Of a stretch of 61,953 nt of DNA, positions 36,255 to 45,729 are shown in pieces; position 1 is the stretch's first letter; each line of letters opens with the position of its first letter. The notes beneath the pieces are model-generated. The model ran no database searches. It was not told where the DNA came from and worked only from the letters and a program-made list of their open reading frames with translations. The position numbers were made by a program, and so were the translations under genes. Location: the NCBI RefSeq assembly GCF_001298265.1, contig NZ_LGSZ01000020.1, positions 1 through 61,953 of the forward strand, read 5' to 3'. This DNA comes from Allobosea vaviloviae (lineage in GTDB: Bacteria > Pseudomonadota > Alphaproteobacteria > Rhizobiales > Beijerinckiaceae).

Positions 36255-37148
36255 CTAGGCATTCAGCAGGCCGGCGAACACCATCGCCTCGCGAATGACC
36301 TTGCCTGTCGATGCCGTCACCGGCAGCAGCGGCAGACGGACCTCCTCCTCGATGCGGCCGAGCAGGCTGAGGCCATGCTTGGCACCGGCGAGGCCGGGCT
36401 CCTTGAAGATCGCGTCATGCAGAGGCACGAGCCGGTCCTGGATCTTGAGGGCGCCCGCATAGTCGCCCTTCATCACAGCCGCCATCAGCTCCGCGCAGAG
36501 CTGCGGCGCGACATTGGCGACCACCGAGATGCAGCCATGGCCGCCCGCCGCCATATAGGCCAGCGCCGTCATGTCCTCGCCCGAGAGCTGGATGAAGTCC
36601 GCCCCCATGGCGTGGCGTTGCTGCGAGACGCGGGCGAGATTGGCCGTGGCGTCCTTGACGCCTACGATGTTCTTCAGCTCGTAGAGCCGCGCCATCGTCT
36701 CGACCGACATATCCACGACCGAGCGCGGCGGGATGTTGTAGATGATGATGGGGATGCCAATCGCGTCGTTCACCGCCTTGAAGTGCTGATACATGCCCTC
36801 CTGGGTCGGCTTGTTGTAATAGGGCGTGACGACGAGGACCGCATCGGCGCCGGCCTTCTCGGCATGAACCGCGAGTTCGATCGCCTCGGTCGTGTTGTTC
36901 GAGCCGGCACCGGCGATGACCGGCACCCTGCCCTTCGCCTCATCGATGACGATCTCGACGACGCGCTTGTGCTCGTCATGGGAGACGGTGGGGCTCTCGC
37001 CCGTGGTACCGACCGGAACGAGCCCCGACGAGCCGCTCTCGATCTGCCAGGCCACCAAGCCACGCAGAGCCGCCTCGTCGATCTTGCCGCCCTTGAAGGG
37101 TGTCACCAGTGCGGGAAGCGAACCGGTGAAAGCGGGGTGCTTGGTCAT
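36255..37148 (-). CDS. dapA: 4-hydroxy-tetrahydrodipicolinate synthase
   Basis: A 297-residue TIM-barrel aldolase that condenses pyruvate with aspartate semialdehyde at the head of the lysine/diaminopimelate branch. The Schiff-base Lys165 lies in GVKDATAN, Tyr137 in IIYNIPPRS and the GTTGE motif is at 47-51. The ATG at 37148 removes a non-conserved N-terminal extension of the open frame. It is upstream of smpB and divergent from the lytic transglycosylase gene. Confidence 0.95.
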   Translation of the reverse strand: MTKHPAFTGSLPALVTPFKGGKIDEAALRGLVAWQIESGSSGLVPVGTTGESPTVSHDEHKRVVEIVIDEAKGRVPVIAGAGSNNTTEAIELAVHAEKAGADAVLVVTPYYNKPTQEGMYQHFKAVNDAIGIPIIIYNIPPRSVVDMSVETMARLYELKNIVGVKDATANLARVSQQRHAMGADFIQLSGEDMTALAYMAAGGHGCISVVANVAPQLCAELMAAVMKGDYAGALKIQDRLVPLHDAIFKEPGLAGAKHGLSLLGRIEEEVRLPLLPVTASTGKVIREAMVFAGLLNA

Positions 37149-37318
37149 GAGAGCGGCATCCTGACACGAAACGGCCATTTGGAGGGCGTCACACATAAAC
37201 CCTCCCCCGCCGCAGGCAAAGCCGGCAACCCATTAAAATCCGCGGCCTCATGGTTAAGCCTTCATAAACGCCGTTCCGCGACCATCACAGGCTGACGCAC
37301 CCGACCGTGGAGCCTGCC

Positions 37319-39394
37319 ATGGCCTTAGCCACCGCCCGCACGGGGCTGATCTGCCTCACCGCTGTGGCTCTGCTCGCGGCCATGCCTGCGGACGCCGCCG
37401 ATGACGGCGCCCATCGCGCACAGCAAGCCCGCGCCGATATCGTCGATGTCGAGACCACGGCGTCGCTGCCGCCCTATCCCGGCGAGGCGTTGACGGCCGG
37501 CGCGGCCAATCCGGACAGCGTCAAGAGCGCGGTTTTGGCCTATCGCCGCGGCGCGCTCAGTGAAGGCGACGCGATCGCAGCGACGATCGACGACCGCGTC
37601 GTGCGCGCCTTGCTGGAATGGGTCGCGATCCGCTCAGGTGCCAATCTGATCCCGTTCACGCGGATCGACGCCTTCCTCAAGGCCTATCCGAACTATCCCG
37701 CGACGACGCTGTTCAGGCGCCGCGCCGAGGAGATGCTGATCGCAGAGAAGAAGAGCCCGACGGCGATCCGAGCCTTCTTCCATGGCCAACGGCCGGCGAG
37801 CCCGGCCGGGCGGATCGCGCTCGCGCTCGCCTTGAAGGCCGAGGGCAAATCCGAGGAGGCTGCGGCGCTGGCCCGGCAGAGCTGGCTCCAGGACCATCTC
37901 GGCTCAACCCTGGAAAAGGTCGCTCTCGACGCTTTCGGCGACAGGCTGACCACGGCGGACCATCGCCTGCGCGCAGAGCGCTACATCTTCCGGGGGAACG
38001 ACACGGCGGCGCTGCGCAATGCTGCGCGCGTCTCGGCCGATTACGTCGTGCTGGCCCGGGCAAGGCTGGCGAGCGGCCAGGCCAAGCGGCCCATCGCCCC
38101 CGCGCTGATTGCGGCGGTGCCGGCGTCACTCAAGAGCGACCTTTCCTTTGCCTTCCTGTTGGCCCAGCAGGCCAGACGCTCCGACAAACTGCTCGAGGCC
38201 GCCCAGGCGCTGGCGAGCGTTCCGCGCGATTCCACCCTGCTCGGCGACGGCGACGAGTGGTGGACCGAGCGACGGCTGATCGCCCGCAAGCTGCTCGACA
38301 CCGGCGATGCCGCCCGGGCCTATGAGGTCGCGGCCGGCCATGGCGCCGAGGATGCCGCCGAGCGCATCGACGCAGAATGGCATGCCGGCTTCATCGCGTT
38401 GCGCTTCCGCGACCAGCCCGGCATCGCGCTGGAGCATTTCCGCGAGGCCGGCGGGCATGCCGAGACGCCGATCTCGGTCGCACGCGCGGCCTATTGGCAG
38501 GGCCGTGCCAGCGAGGCGATGGGCAAGGCGGAGGATGCCAGGGCGGCCTATGAGCGCGCGGCCGAGCATCCGATCGCCTATTACGGCCAACTCGCCCGCG
38601 CGCGGCTCGGCCTGCCGGATCTGCCGTTGCGGCGTTCGGCATCCGCCTCGCTGATGCATCTGCCCGGCCATCAGGGCGTGCGCCTGCTCTACCGCATCGG
38701 CGAGCGCGATCTCGCCGTGCAGCTGCTGATCGACCTTGCCCAGCGGCTCCACACGACGCCGGCGCTGGAAGCGCTCGCCGCCATCGCCCAGCGCGAAGGC
38801 GACACGCGCGCCTTGCTGGCTTTAGGGAAAACGGCGCTGCAGCGCGGCTTCCCGCTCGACACGGCCGCTTTCCCGATCTCGGGCGTGCCGGAGTTCTCCG
38901 TGCTGGGCGACCCGATGGAGCGGGCCATCGTCCATGCGATCGCCCGCCAGGAAAGCGCCTTCGATCCGACTGCGATCTCGCATGCCGGCGCACGCGGGCT
39001 GATGCAGATGATGCCGGCGACCGCCCGCGAGACGGCGCGGCGTGCGAACCTGCCCTTCGACTGGCCGAGGCTCGGGCGCGACGCGCTCTATTCGGCACAG
39101 ATGGGCGCGGCCCATCTCAACGACCTGCTGAAGGAGTGGCGCGGCTCCTACATCCTGACCTTCGCCGCCTACAACGCCGGCTCCGGCAATGTGAAGAAGT
39201 GGATCGAGGCCTATGGCGACCCGCGCAAGCCCGAGGTCGACGCCGTGGACTGGGTCGAGCGCATCCCGTTCTACGAGACGCGCAACTATGTGCAGCGGGT
39301 GATGGAGAACCTGCAGGTCTACCGCCAGCGCCTGAACCAGCGCACCGCCTATCTGATCGACCACGACTTGAAGCGCGGCGGCCGGCGGGATTAG
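37319..39394 (+). CDS. Soluble lytic murein transglycosylase (Slt70-like)
   Basis: 691 residues. A periplasmic enzyme cleaving glycan strands to 1,6-anhydro ends. A signal peptide (GLICLTAVALLAAMPADA) leads to a long superhelical domain of short alpha repeats (about 60-520). The SLT domain follows, with catalytic Glu545 in ARQESAFDPTAISHAGARGL, then MQMMPATARE and FAAYNAGSG. The size and plan match Slt70. The ATG at 37319 has GTGGAG upstream. It stands alone, divergent from dapA. Confidence 0.92.
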   Translation: MALATARTGLICLTAVALLAAMPADAADDGAHRAQQARADIVDVETTASLPPYPGEALTAGAANPDSVKSAVLAYRRGALSEGDAIAATIDDRVVRALLEWVAIRSGANLIPFTRIDAFLKAYPNYPATTLFRRRAEEMLIAEKKSPTAIRAFFHGQRPASPAGRIALALALKAEGKSEEAAALARQSWLQDHLGSTLEKVALDAFGDRLTTADHRLRAERYIFRGNDTAALRNAARVSADYVVLARARLASGQAKRPIAPALIAAVPASLKSDLSFAFLLAQQARRSDKLLEAAQALASVPRDSTLLGDGDEWWTERRLIARKLLDTGDAARAYEVAAGHGAEDAAERIDAEWHAGFIALRFRDQPGIALEHFREAGGHAETPISVARAAYWQGRASEAMGKAEDARAAYERAAEHPIAYYGQLARARLGLPDLPLRRSASASLMHLPGHQGVRLLYRIGERDLAVQLLIDLAQRLHTTPALEALAAIAQREGDTRALLALGKTALQRGFPLDTAAFPISGVPEFSVLGDPMERAIVHAIARQESAFDPTAISHAGARGLMQMMPATARETARRANLPFDWPRLGRDALYSAQMGAAHLNDLLKEWRGSYILTFAAYNAGSGNVKKWIEAYGDPRKPEVDAVDWVERIPFYETRNYVQRVMENLQVYRQRLNQRTAYLIDHDLKRGGRRD

Positions 39395-39429
39395 GGTCGG
39401 GCTCTGCTTTCGTTACCAACCTCAGCGCC

Positions 39430-39537
39430 GGTCATCCCGGGCGACCGCAGGGAGACCCGGGATCCATGCCTGAACCTCTCGAAAACAGCGTTCCGGAATG
39501 GATCCCGGGTCTGCGCTGCGCTCCGCCCGGGATGACG
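39430..39537. repeat. Palindromic intergenic repeat, class B (copy 2)
   Basis: GTCATCCCGGGCGACCGCAG on the left is mirrored by the CCGCCCGGGATGAC end on the right. The inside has GGGATCCATGCC and TGGATCCCGGGTCTGCGC. Same plan as 8908-9013. It sits just upstream of the hydrolase start. Confidence 0.85.
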
Positions 39538-39563
39538 GCGCGGGAGGACGGAAGGCTGCATTC

Positions 39564-40457
39564 GTGACGTCCGACGCCGGCTTCACCTCCCTCTGCATCA
39601 GCGCCCGCGACGGGCTGCGGCTGCATGCGCGCGACTACGGTCCGCTGGCCGCTCCCGCGCTGCCGGTGGTCTGCCTGCCCGGTTTTGCCCGGACCTCCGC
39701 CGATTTCCACGAGCTGGCGCTGGCACTCTCGCAGGACGAGGCCAAGCCGAGACGCGTACTGGCGCTGGACTATCGCGGCCGCGGCCTGTCGGGCTTCGAC
39801 AAGGACTGGAAGAACTACGACATCCGCATCGAGCTCGACGATCTGATGCAGGTGCTGGTCGCGGCCGGCATCGAGGCGGCAGTGTTCGTGGGCACCTCGC
39901 GCGGCGGCTTGCTGACCATGGCGCTGGGCGCTGCCCGGCCGGGCACGATCGCGGGCGTCGTGCTGAACGATATCGGGCCGATCATCGACGCGCGCGGCCT
40001 GCTGCGGGTGCGGGGCTATGTCGGCAAGCTGCCGCTGCCGCGCAGCTTCGCGGAAGGGGCAGAGATCCTGAAACGGCTGTCCGACCAGCAGTTCCCCATC
40101 CTCGGCGACGCGGAATGGGAGATCATGGCGCGCCGCACCTGGACGGACCGCGACGGCGCGTTGAAGCCGGACTACGACACCAACCTGATGAAGGTGCTGG
40201 AAGAACTCGATTTGGAGGCGCCGCTGCCGGTGCTGTGGAGCTATTTCGACGGGCTGAGGGCGGTGCCTATACTGGCGATCCGCGGCGCGAATTCCGACAT
40301 GTTGGCCGACAAGACACTCGCCGAGATGGCCGAGCGGCACCCCGATTGCGAAACCTTCGTCGCCCCGGGACAGGGCCATGCGCCGATGCTGGGAACGAAG
40401 GACATGGTGCGGCGGATCGGAAAGCTGATCGCCCGTGCCGAGCGCAAAGCCTTCTGA
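39564..40457 (+). CDS. Alpha/beta hydrolase
   Basis: A 297-residue esterase/hydrolase-fold protein. The nucleophile elbow is VGTSRGGLL (Ser about 112), the oxyanion region is CLPGFARTSADFHEL and the likely catalytic His is in GQGHAPML near the C-terminus. YRGRGLSGFDKDWKNY is a typical front-half block. The substrate is unknown. The start is GTG with GGAAGG upstream; the long ATG frame runs through the palindromic repeat and is rejected. Confidence 0.87.
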   Translation: MTSDAGFTSLCISARDGLRLHARDYGPLAAPALPVVCLPGFARTSADFHELALALSQDEAKPRRVLALDYRGRGLSGFDKDWKNYDIRIELDDLMQVLVAAGIEAAVFVGTSRGGLLTMALGAARPGTIAGVVLNDIGPIIDARGLLRVRGYVGKLPLPRSFAEGAEILKRLSDQQFPILGDAEWEIMARRTWTDRDGALKPDYDTNLMKVLEELDLEAPLPVLWSYFDGLRAVPILAIRGANSDMLADKTLAEMAERHPDCETFVAPGQGHAPMLGTKDMVRRIGKLIARAERKAF

Positions 40458-40478
40458 GTCATCGCCGCCTGAGTAGTC

Positions 40479-41201
40479 TCAGCCCGCCGGCTTGGTCTCA
40501 GGCGTGCCATCGGCCGTGTCGAGCGCGACCACATTGTCCTGACCGGCTAAGCCGTCATCGCGCGAGGTCTCGACGAGTCCGGCCTTTGCCCGCATCGCGA
40601 ATTCGGTCTGGCCACCTGCGGCAAGCGTCCTGGCCTGCCCGACCCAGTCCTCCCGCTCGATACGACCGGGAAAGGCGAGATAGCTCCCGACCCATTCGAT
40701 GTTGCCGGGCGTCCATCCCGCCATCTGCTCGAAATGCCAGATGCCCAGCCCGTGCAACCGGGCCTCGTTCTGGCGACCGACGCCCTTGATCAGCTTGAGG
40801 TCGTCGGGCTTGTCCTGCCGGGCAGAAACCAGACCGGCGGGACGCTGGCCGGGGATATCGGCTTCGCCCTCCACCGGCGGCATCGCCGCGATGGGCGCTG
40901 CCGCAGCCTCGGAGTCGATCGCAGCCGAGGCGCGCATGCCGCGCAGAAGGCTGCCCAGAATACAGCCCGCGACATAGACGCCTGTGAACAACAGCGCCGA
41001 TTCGACCCAGGCCGCGAGCTCGCCATTGAGCAGCTGGAGCCATGTCAGCGCGGCGCCCAGGCCCCAGATGGCTGCAAACCAGCCCGCGGTGCCGCCCGCG
41101 AGCCTGAGATTGCCGCCGTCACGGCCAATCCAACCCATGACGAGGCCGAGCACGAAAGCCGCAGCGAGGAACCAGGCGAACTGGCTTGCGAGATACAGCA
41201 T
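40479..41201 (-). CDS. Membrane protein with C-terminal helix-hairpin-helix domain
   Basis: 240 residues. Three hydrophobic helices at the N-terminus (FAWFLAAAFVLGLVMGWIG, WFAAIWGLGAALTWL and SALLFTGVYVAGCILGSLL) precede an Ala/Pro linker. A C-terminal helix-hairpin-helix-like domain follows (DDLKLIKGVGRQNEARLHGL, then GIWHFEQMAGWTPGNIEWVG), of the kind found appended to NuoE and other proteins in alphaproteobacteria. The start has GGGGAG upstream and lies 11 bases after the OmpA-like gene, so the two form an operon. The function is unknown. Confidence 0.82.
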   Translation of the reverse strand: MLYLASQFAWFLAAAFVLGLVMGWIGRDGGNLRLAGGTAGWFAAIWGLGAALTWLQLLNGELAAWVESALLFTGVYVAGCILGSLLRGMRASAAIDSEAAAAPIAAMPPVEGEADIPGQRPAGLVSARQDKPDDLKLIKGVGRQNEARLHGLGIWHFEQMAGWTPGNIEWVGSYLAFPGRIEREDWVGQARTLAAGGQTEFAMRAKAGLVETSRDDGLAGQDNVVALDTADGTPETKPAG

Positions 41202-41212
41202 GTCCGTCTCCC

Positions 41213-43552
41213 CTACCTTGCCACGGTGAACTGGACGCGCCGGTTCATTGGCTTCGCCTCCGGGGAGCCATGTGGCACCAGCGGCCGTTCGACGCCGAAG
41301 CCGCGCGTCTCGAGCCGGGCCGGATCGATGCCGCGCCGGACCAGTTCGTCGCGCACGCGCAAGGCGCGGCGGGCGGAGAGGTCGAGATTGTTGAAGCCAC
41401 CGCGTTCGCCGTCGCTGTTGGCATGGCCCTCGATCGTGATGCGCGCGTCGGGACATTGCTTGAGAATGGCCGACGCCTCGCCGATCACCCGCTCCGTCGC
41501 CGGGTCGAGCGTGACGACGGTCGTCCCCTGCGCGAACAGCACGGTGTTGCGCTTGGTCAGCGCGTCGAGATCGTTCTGGCAGGTTGCCGGCGGATCGACG
41601 ACGCAGCCGGTCTGGCGCAGCCCAATCGCCGCATCGGCGCGATAGCCCGACGGCAGGCCCGACGACGCGCTGGTCTCGACCTCGCTGCGGATCAGTTCGC
41701 GGCAGGTCAGGCCCCGGAGGGTGACGAGGCCTTCCGCAACCGAGGCGGTGCCGAAATCGAGGCGCAGCAGATTGGTCGCCGCCATCCGTGCGGCTGCAGC
41801 AAAGCCTGCGGGAGCGCCGGGAACCATCTGCGTCTCGTCGGCGACCTTGCCTTTGAGGGGGGAGGCTTCCACGAGCGCGAGCAGCGCCTCGCGGATTTGC
41901 GCGTCGGGGATGGAGCCGGTCAAGGTGATGCCGGTCCGGTCGGCGGCGAGAGACAGGACATAGGGCCGAAGTGCGACCACGGCCGCCCCGTCGCCACGGA
42001 AGGTCAGTCCGGCCGGCAGCGGCTGGCGGCGCAGGGCGGCATCGAGATCGCGCCAGGCCTGGCCGTCGCCGACCTCGCCGGACAGCGCGAGTTCGGTCCC
42101 CATAAGCGTGACCGAGCCCCGCTTCAGCTTGCCGAGCAGTTCGAGCGCAAAGCCTGTCGCCTCGCCGTAGTCCGGCTCGGCGCGCAGATCAGACTTCAGG
42201 TTCATTTCGTCGGTCACGGCGCCTGATGGGACGAGACGACGCGCCTGCTCCAGGAGCGCTGCGCGGGCGGGCTCGTCGCGAACCATCCCCTTGAGCGTCA
42301 GTCCGTCCTCCCCGATCGCCGCACTCCAGGCCAGGGACGCGGCGGGCGGTGGCGGCGGTGGTGGTGGTGGTGGCGCGGGAGGCTGCGGCACGCTTGCGTC
42401 GACAGGCGGTGCGGGCGGCGGGGCGACCACGGGAAGTTCGGACGGCAGGAAGCGCGGCTCGGGGACGTCCGGCAGCGGCGGCATCAGGCTTTCGACCGGC
42501 GGCGGAGGCGGCGGAGGCTCCGGCGGGCAGGCTATCGACGCCTGGGCAACCGAGTCAGGACCATCTCCCTGCGCGATCTGCAGCCGCAGAGCCTGACAGG
42601 CCTGGAAAGTGGCTGGGCCCTCGCCCGTGAGCGCATAGGCGTCACCCGTCAGATCCGCACGGCCCTGCCGCAGACGGGCGAGATCGGCGATGGCGCGCGT
42701 GACCTTCTCAAGAAAAGCCGCCGGCGCACCCGCGGCCGGTTTCAGAGCGTCCTCGATGCTGATCGGACCGGGAAAGGCGCGCCGGAGCAAAGCGAGGACC
42801 TGCTGGCGTGCGGCCTCGGACGGATAGAATCCATTCAAGCGGAGCAGGTCCGCCGTCGGATGATCGATGCTCAGGCGATAGGGCGTCACCACCGGGGGCT
42901 CGAGGGCGCAAGGCACAGCCTGGAAGCCGTCGCGCGCGAGCGCTGTCATGGCGGCCCGCAAGGCGACGAAATCATCGGGCGTGGAGGCCGTGCCTTCGAT
43001 ACAGAAGCGTGCGTCATCGACGGCAATCTTGCCGCTGGACAGTCTGGGCAGCAGTGCGAGAGCCTCCTGCGTCATCGCCTGGAAACCCGAAGGCGCGCCA
43101 AAGGCCAGGCGCTGGCGATCATCGACGCGAACGCCCGGAAGGGCTTTGCCGGCCGCCGCGACATTGGCGATGGCACTGGCTTCGTCCGGCACGAAACCGC
43201 TCAGGGCGACGAGATTGTCCTCGCGGCTCGCCTGCCAGCTATAGGGGCGCTGGGCGACCACCTGCGACAGACCGCCGAGCGCCCGGCGGATGCCGAACTC
43301 GGAGCGCAGCCGCGCAATGGCCCGCGCCGCGCCGTCGGCCGAGAGTGACTCGCCTGATATCGTGACGTCGCGCCCATCGACCCGAGCTGCGATCGGACGC
43401 GCGCCAGGGGCCTCGCCGGCCACTGAGGCCGCGGCTGCGACGGCACGGCGCCCGACATCTCGCTCGATCGCCTCGCCCAGGAACAGGTTACCGGCGCCCC
43501 AGAGCAGCGCCAGCGGCACCAGCCCCCAAAGCCAACGTCCCGGCTGCGACAT
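41213..43552 (-). CDS. Large OmpA-like protein with BON-like repeats and Pro-rich linker
   Basis: 779 residues. An N-terminal membrane anchor (GRWLWGLVPLALLWGAGNLF) leads to several short repeats resembling BON domains (DGRDVTISGESLSADGAARA, NLVALSGFVPDEASAI, AYALTGEGPATF, LTLKGMVRDEPARAAL, GITLTGSIPDAQIREAL). A proline-rich linker with long Pro runs lies at about residues 370-430. The C-terminal OmpA-like peptidoglycan-binding domain is about 660-779 (ITIEGHANSDGERGGFNNLD, then SARRAL and NRRVQF). The plan recalls OmpATb/ArfA-type proteins, at much larger size. GGAAGGGAG precedes the ATG. Probably spans the periplasm to the wall. Confidence 0.85.
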   Translation of the reverse strand: MSQPGRWLWGLVPLALLWGAGNLFLGEAIERDVGRRAVAAAASVAGEAPGARPIAARVDGRDVTISGESLSADGAARAIARLRSEFGIRRALGGLSQVVAQRPYSWQASREDNLVALSGFVPDEASAIANVAAAGKALPGVRVDDRQRLAFGAPSGFQAMTQEALALLPRLSSGKIAVDDARFCIEGTASTPDDFVALRAAMTALARDGFQAVPCALEPPVVTPYRLSIDHPTADLLRLNGFYPSEAARQQVLALLRRAFPGPISIEDALKPAAGAPAAFLEKVTRAIADLARLRQGRADLTGDAYALTGEGPATFQACQALRLQIAQGDGPDSVAQASIACPPEPPPPPPPVESLMPPLPDVPEPRFLPSELPVVAPPPAPPVDASVPQPPAPPPPPPPPPPAASLAWSAAIGEDGLTLKGMVRDEPARAALLEQARRLVPSGAVTDEMNLKSDLRAEPDYGEATGFALELLGKLKRGSVTLMGTELALSGEVGDGQAWRDLDAALRRQPLPAGLTFRGDGAAVVALRPYVLSLAADRTGITLTGSIPDAQIREALLALVEASPLKGKVADETQMVPGAPAGFAAAARMAATNLLRLDFGTASVAEGLVTLRGLTCRELIRSEVETSASSGLPSGYRADAAIGLRQTGCVVDPPATCQNDLDALTKRNTVLFAQGTTVVTLDPATERVIGEASAILKQCPDARITIEGHANSDGERGGFNNLDLSARRALRVRDELVRRGIDPARLETRGFGVERPLVPHGSPEAKPMNRRVQFTVAR
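42340..42373 (+). repeat. Low-complexity GGT/GGC trinucleotide tract
   Basis: A near-perfect run of GGC and GGT triplets which, on the coding (minus) strand, encodes the longest polyproline run of the OmpA-like protein. Shorter runs lie at about 42400-42420 and 42498-42530. Such tracts vary in length by slippage and stall ribosomes without EF-P. Confidence 0.75.
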
Positions 43553-43890
43553 GCCGACTCCCTTCCAAGGCCCGACCGGCTCGTCCCTCGCGGGCGCCGT
43601 TACAGCTTCGCCCGAAACCAAAAAGTAATGCGGTTTCAGGCCCTTCAACGCTGCCGTTCATGAATGCGCACAATTCGCTGCCAGCGGCTCCCCAAGGCGA
43701 GGCGCACCATTGCGATATGTGTCGGAAACAAGACGGCGCCATCTAAAAGGCGCTTCGCAGGCCGGCTGTCAACTGGCACGGCCTTCCCCGCCGCGCAGAT
43801 CACGGGCCTTTCACCACGCAACGTCCGCCCGCCGCCCATTCGATCCGCGCCGACGTTGTCACCTGCACGCAGAGGCAGTCCACACAAGCA
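43553..43890. other. Intergenic region upstream of the OmpA-like gene, no gene seen
   Basis: About 340 bases between the OmpA-like start and the porin terminator. Short open frames on both strands show no coding pattern. The minus-strand promoter of the OmpA-like operon should lie here; no clear box is proposed. Confidence 0.5.
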
Positions 43891-43918
43891 AAAAGCCCCG
43901 GGTTTCCCCGGGGCTTTC
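43891..43918 (-). terminator. Rho-independent terminator of the porin gene
   Basis: AAAGCCCCGG and CCGGGGCTTT form a strong hairpin (about 43892-43917). Read leftward it ends in TTTTTGC, some 25 bases after the porin stop. Confidence 0.9.
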
Positions 43919-43940
43919 CGATCAAATCGCTTGAAGGCGA

Positions 43941-45317
43941 TCAGAAGTCGCGCTGGATGCGCAGACGGCCAGCAATGGCGTCGTCCGACTTGACCAGGCG
44001 GCCACCGGCGGCCAGACCCAGGCGAGCGCCAGCGTTGTTGGCCTGCAGAACGGCCTGCTTCAGCTCGGTGCGGGTGTAGACAACCTCAACACCGATATCG
44101 AGACCCGAAACCGGCGACCAGATCAGGTTACCAGCAACGATCAGCTCCTTGGGATCGAGCGGACGCGCAACCACACCGGGAACAGCCTGAGCAGCCAGCG
44201 TGTAGCCGAGGCTCAGCTCAGAGTACGAACCGTAGATCTCGGTGCGCAGCTGCGGGGTCCAGAAGTGCTTCAGGGCCGCAACGATCGACCAGCCGGTCGC
44301 CGACTTGGTGTTGCCGAGCGCGTTCACGCCGTAGTCGGCAACGGCGAGCTGGCTGCCAGCAACCGAGGTCGTCTGACGACCGGCGCCGAACTGACCACCC
44401 CAGCCGAGATAGCCGAGAGCGCCGTCAGCATAGGCAGCCTGCAGGAACAGCTGATCGCCAGCCGCAAGCATCGGCAGGTTGATCTTCACGCCACCCTGGA
44501 TCGCGAAACCGGTCTCATCCTTCGAACGATTGAAGAGCGGGCCGGTGTTGGAGATGTTGCGCTGGGTGAGAGCACCCGACAGCTGGGCCGAACCCCAACC
44601 CTGATCGACGCGGAGCGAAGCGACGACATCCGGGAAGTCCTGACCGAGGGTCGTGGAAACCGCAGCCGGGCTGACAACGCCGTTTTCACGGGTGCCGGTG
44701 CCGGTGTTGCGATCTTCGAGCGAGACCGTGGCCGAGAAGCCCGAACCGAAGGTGGCGGTATAGGCCAGCAGGTTCAGACGGGCGTCAGCCGTACGCACGG
44801 TCGAGTAGCCGAAGTCGTTGGCGTAGAAGTCGAAGAACGACTGCGCGCGACCAGCGGTGATCGGGCCGAACTGGATAAAGGCCAGGTCGAGGTTCGAGGC
44901 GGTGCCGGAAGCCAGATTACGACCGGTGCCCGGAGCGATGATGCCCTGGTTGCCGTTGGTCGTGCCGGAGTAGAAGCCCGACGAAACGGTCAGCTCGTAG
45001 CGGAAGAAGGTACGCAGCGTGCCGTAGGCGGTCGCGGTGCGGGCGTCGACGTTCAAGCGACCACGCGAGCGGGTGCCGTAAGCGTCCTGGCCTTCGCCGT
45101 AACGGGTGCCGACAGTGTACTCGGCGCGAACACGGCCACCAACGCGGAGGCAGGTGTCGGTGCCGGGGATGTAGAAGAAGCCAGCGCCGTAAGCAGAGCA
45201 GACGCGGACGTATTCAACGGGGGCTGCCTTCCGCGAGGGAAGATCGGCAGCGTGAGCCCCGGCGACCGCGGCGATGCCGGCGGCGGAACCGAGGAGGAGG
45301 CTCTTAACGAGCTTCAT
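43941..45317 (-). CDS. Porin (Rhizobiales porin family, porin_2)
   Basis: 458 residues. An outer-membrane trimeric channel. The signal peptide is KLVKSLLLGSAAGIAAVAGA to AHAAD, followed by the family's N-terminal landmark PVEYVRVCSAYGAGFFYIPG and TDTCLRVGGRVRAEY with two Cys. Amphipathic strands run to the C-terminal Phe (RLRIQRDF), the BAM recognition residue. Codon use is much more biased than in the neighbours (for example GCC, AAG and GAG dominate), a sign of high expression. A strong GGAGG lies 6 bases before the ATG. An isolated transcription unit. Confidence 0.95.
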   Translation of the reverse strand: MKLVKSLLLGSAAGIAAVAGAHAADLPSRKAAPVEYVRVCSAYGAGFFYIPGTDTCLRVGGRVRAEYTVGTRYGEGQDAYGTRSRGRLNVDARTATAYGTLRTFFRYELTVSSGFYSGTTNGNQGIIAPGTGRNLASGTASNLDLAFIQFGPITAGRAQSFFDFYANDFGYSTVRTADARLNLLAYTATFGSGFSATVSLEDRNTGTGTRENGVVSPAAVSTTLGQDFPDVVASLRVDQGWGSAQLSGALTQRNISNTGPLFNRSKDETGFAIQGGVKINLPMLAAGDQLFLQAAYADGALGYLGWGGQFGAGRQTTSVAGSQLAVADYGVNALGNTKSATGWSIVAALKHFWTPQLRTEIYGSYSELSLGYTLAAQAVPGVVARPLDPKELIVAGNLIWSPVSGLDIGVEVVYTRTELKQAVLQANNAGARLGLAAGGRLVKSDDAIAGRLRIQRDF

Positions 45318-45729
45318 TGGTAACCTCCAAATGAGTTTCGAGACCCTCGGGTTTCGGCCTGTTCTGCTGGTGATTGGCCCCAGGAGACCCAACCACCGAA
45401 CCTGCCTATTCCCGGCCTTTCGCCCGCGTCCCTGACCATTCAGAGGCGAAGACGAAAAACAGCGACCGGGAACGTCCCGACGCAGGACAACCATTACGAA
45501 TGCCGGGGTGCCGATCAACCTTCATCACGCTGCGAACGGCCCCTGGGGGGTGCTTTGGACCCTGGTGTTGCAGGCAAGTCACGCTTTGACCGCCGAAATT
45601 TACGGACCGTTAACCGCGTGACGTCCGACAGCCTTGTTTCGAGCCGTTCCAGAGCAGAATCGAGAGGTGCGGCTGTTCGGTCGGCGCCAACACGGCCGGA
45701 TTTGATTCTCGGGCGATCGGCGCAGCCGC
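45318..45729. promoter_or_regulatory. Porin upstream region (412 bases)
   Basis: No gene is seen. The region must contain the porin promoter and a long leader. It also lies after the tamB stop. A short dyad CGGACCGTTAACCG (45603-45616, GTTAAC core) is visible, but no regulator can be assigned. Given the strong porin expression implied by codon use, promoter and leader elements should be here. Confidence 0.45.

Noticed and set aside
42291..42596. Plus-strand frame with long poly-Gly and poly-Val/Ala runs
   Set aside because: It is the reverse of the polyproline linker of the OmpA-like protein.
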